A stretch of DNA of 64,000 bases from JAVJST01 sp040219295. GTDB lineage: Bacteria; Pseudomonadota; Alphaproteobacteria; Rhodospirillales; Casp-alpha2. Positions 63,787 through 64,000 of this stretch are shown piece by piece. Position 1 is the stretch's first letter. The number at the start of each line of letters is the position of its first letter. The stretch is taken from assembly GCA_040219295.1 (NCBI GenBank), contig JAVJST010000001.1:372001-436000 (forward strand). The letters run 5' to 3'. The translations under genes and the position numbers were made by a program. The notes below the pieces were generated by a model. It made no database searches, was not told the origin of the DNA, and worked only from the letters and a program-made list of their open reading frames with translations.

Positions 63787-64000
63787 ATGCGCATTGATGT
63801 CGTCGCTGATATCGTCTGTCCGTGGTGCTACATCGGAATTCGCCGCCTTCGAGCGGCCTTGAACAAGCGTCCGGATGTTCGCCCGGCGGTGCATTGGCGC
63901 CCCTACTTGCTCAATCCCGACGTTGGTCCCGAGGGAATGCGCCAGGCGGAGTTCCTTGCGCGTGCTTTCGGCTCCGAGTCGCGGGTCCGGCGTTTCCAGG
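63787..64000 (+). CDS. FrnE/DsbA-like oxidoreductase, N-terminal part
   Basis: The first 71 codons of a gene that leaves the window. MRIDVVADIVCPWCYIGIRR holds the CPWC redox motif, followed by VHWRPYLLNPDVGPEGM, typical of the cytoplasmic DsbA-like FrnE family (thioredoxin fold with a helical insert). It probably handles thiol-disulfide exchange or isomerisation; the substrate is unknown. Confidence 0.85.
   Translation, partial: MRIDVVADIVCPWCYIGIRRLRAALNKRPDVRPAVHWRPYLLNPDVGPEGMRQAEFLARAFGSESRVRRFQ

Overview
This window looks like a chromosomal segment of a GC-rich alphaproteobacterium, most likely Rhodospirillales-like. The evidence is gene order: trpDC-moaC-moeA-lexA; a complete nuoA-N operon followed by birA-coaX-rnj-mce-DUF1467; hup-lon-clpX-clpP-tig; and the aapJQMP amino-acid importer. 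The alphaproteobacterial form of the SOS box (GAAC-N7-GAAC) is also present. Almost all of the DNA is coding. I see no insertion sequence, prophage, CRISPR array or rRNA.

Layout. 1-3794 (+): end of trpD, trpC, moaC, moeA, then lexA under its own SOS box. 3778-5880 (-): comEC, which overlaps the lexA 3' end. 5987-8758 (+): gltX and gltA. 8768-27453 (-): one long co-oriented block, read from the right as nuoA-N, birA, coaX, rnj, mce, a DUF1467 membrane protein and tag. Many of its junctions are stop/start overlaps. 27532-34941 (-): tRNA-Asp, tRNA-Val, hup, lon, clpX, clpP, tig and tRNA-Leu, a DNA-architecture and protein quality-control block. 35006-37942: nnr (-) and a DadA-like oxidase (+). 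38405-44071 (+): the SOS mutasome imuA-imuB-dnaE2 with a second perfect SOS box. 44174-48679: an alpha/beta-hydrolase-OsmC fusion (-), a Nudix hydrolase, cysK, sseA and a GNAT acetyltransferase. 48751-49956 (-): a secreted FecR-cyclophilin fusion. 50147-54499 (-): aapJQMP. 54651-56078 (-): an ammonia-lyase homologue without its cofactor triad. 56159-61954 (+): a cystathionine beta-lyase-like gene, a DddP-like M24 protein, hisI, modABC and fliN. 61996-63527: small proteins of unknown function. 63787-end: the start of a FrnE/DsbA-like oxidoreductase.

How the parts work together. lexA and imuA-imuB-dnaE2 lie 35 kb apart but share one promoter design, with the SOS box over the -10 element, so they should respond together to DNA damage. 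The mutasome cassette is studded with palindromic repeats that I did not notice elsewhere in the window. One lies inside imuB in frame, at about the place where mycobacterial ImuB binds the beta clamp. Another separates imuB from dnaE2 and appears to supply the dnaE2 ribosome-binding site.

Most unusual items: the repeat-laden mutasome; the MIO-less ammonia-lyase homologue next to a DddP-like M24 protein that keeps all the metal ligands but lacks the proposed catalytic Asp; the FecR-cyclophilin fusion; CoaX with an altered first phosphate motif; and a translationally coupled pair of tiny genes, one a zinc ribbon. Start sites were moved from the longest open frame wherever a Shine-Dalgarno sequence or family length favoured an internal start. 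All family assignments come from reading the translations, not from database searches.
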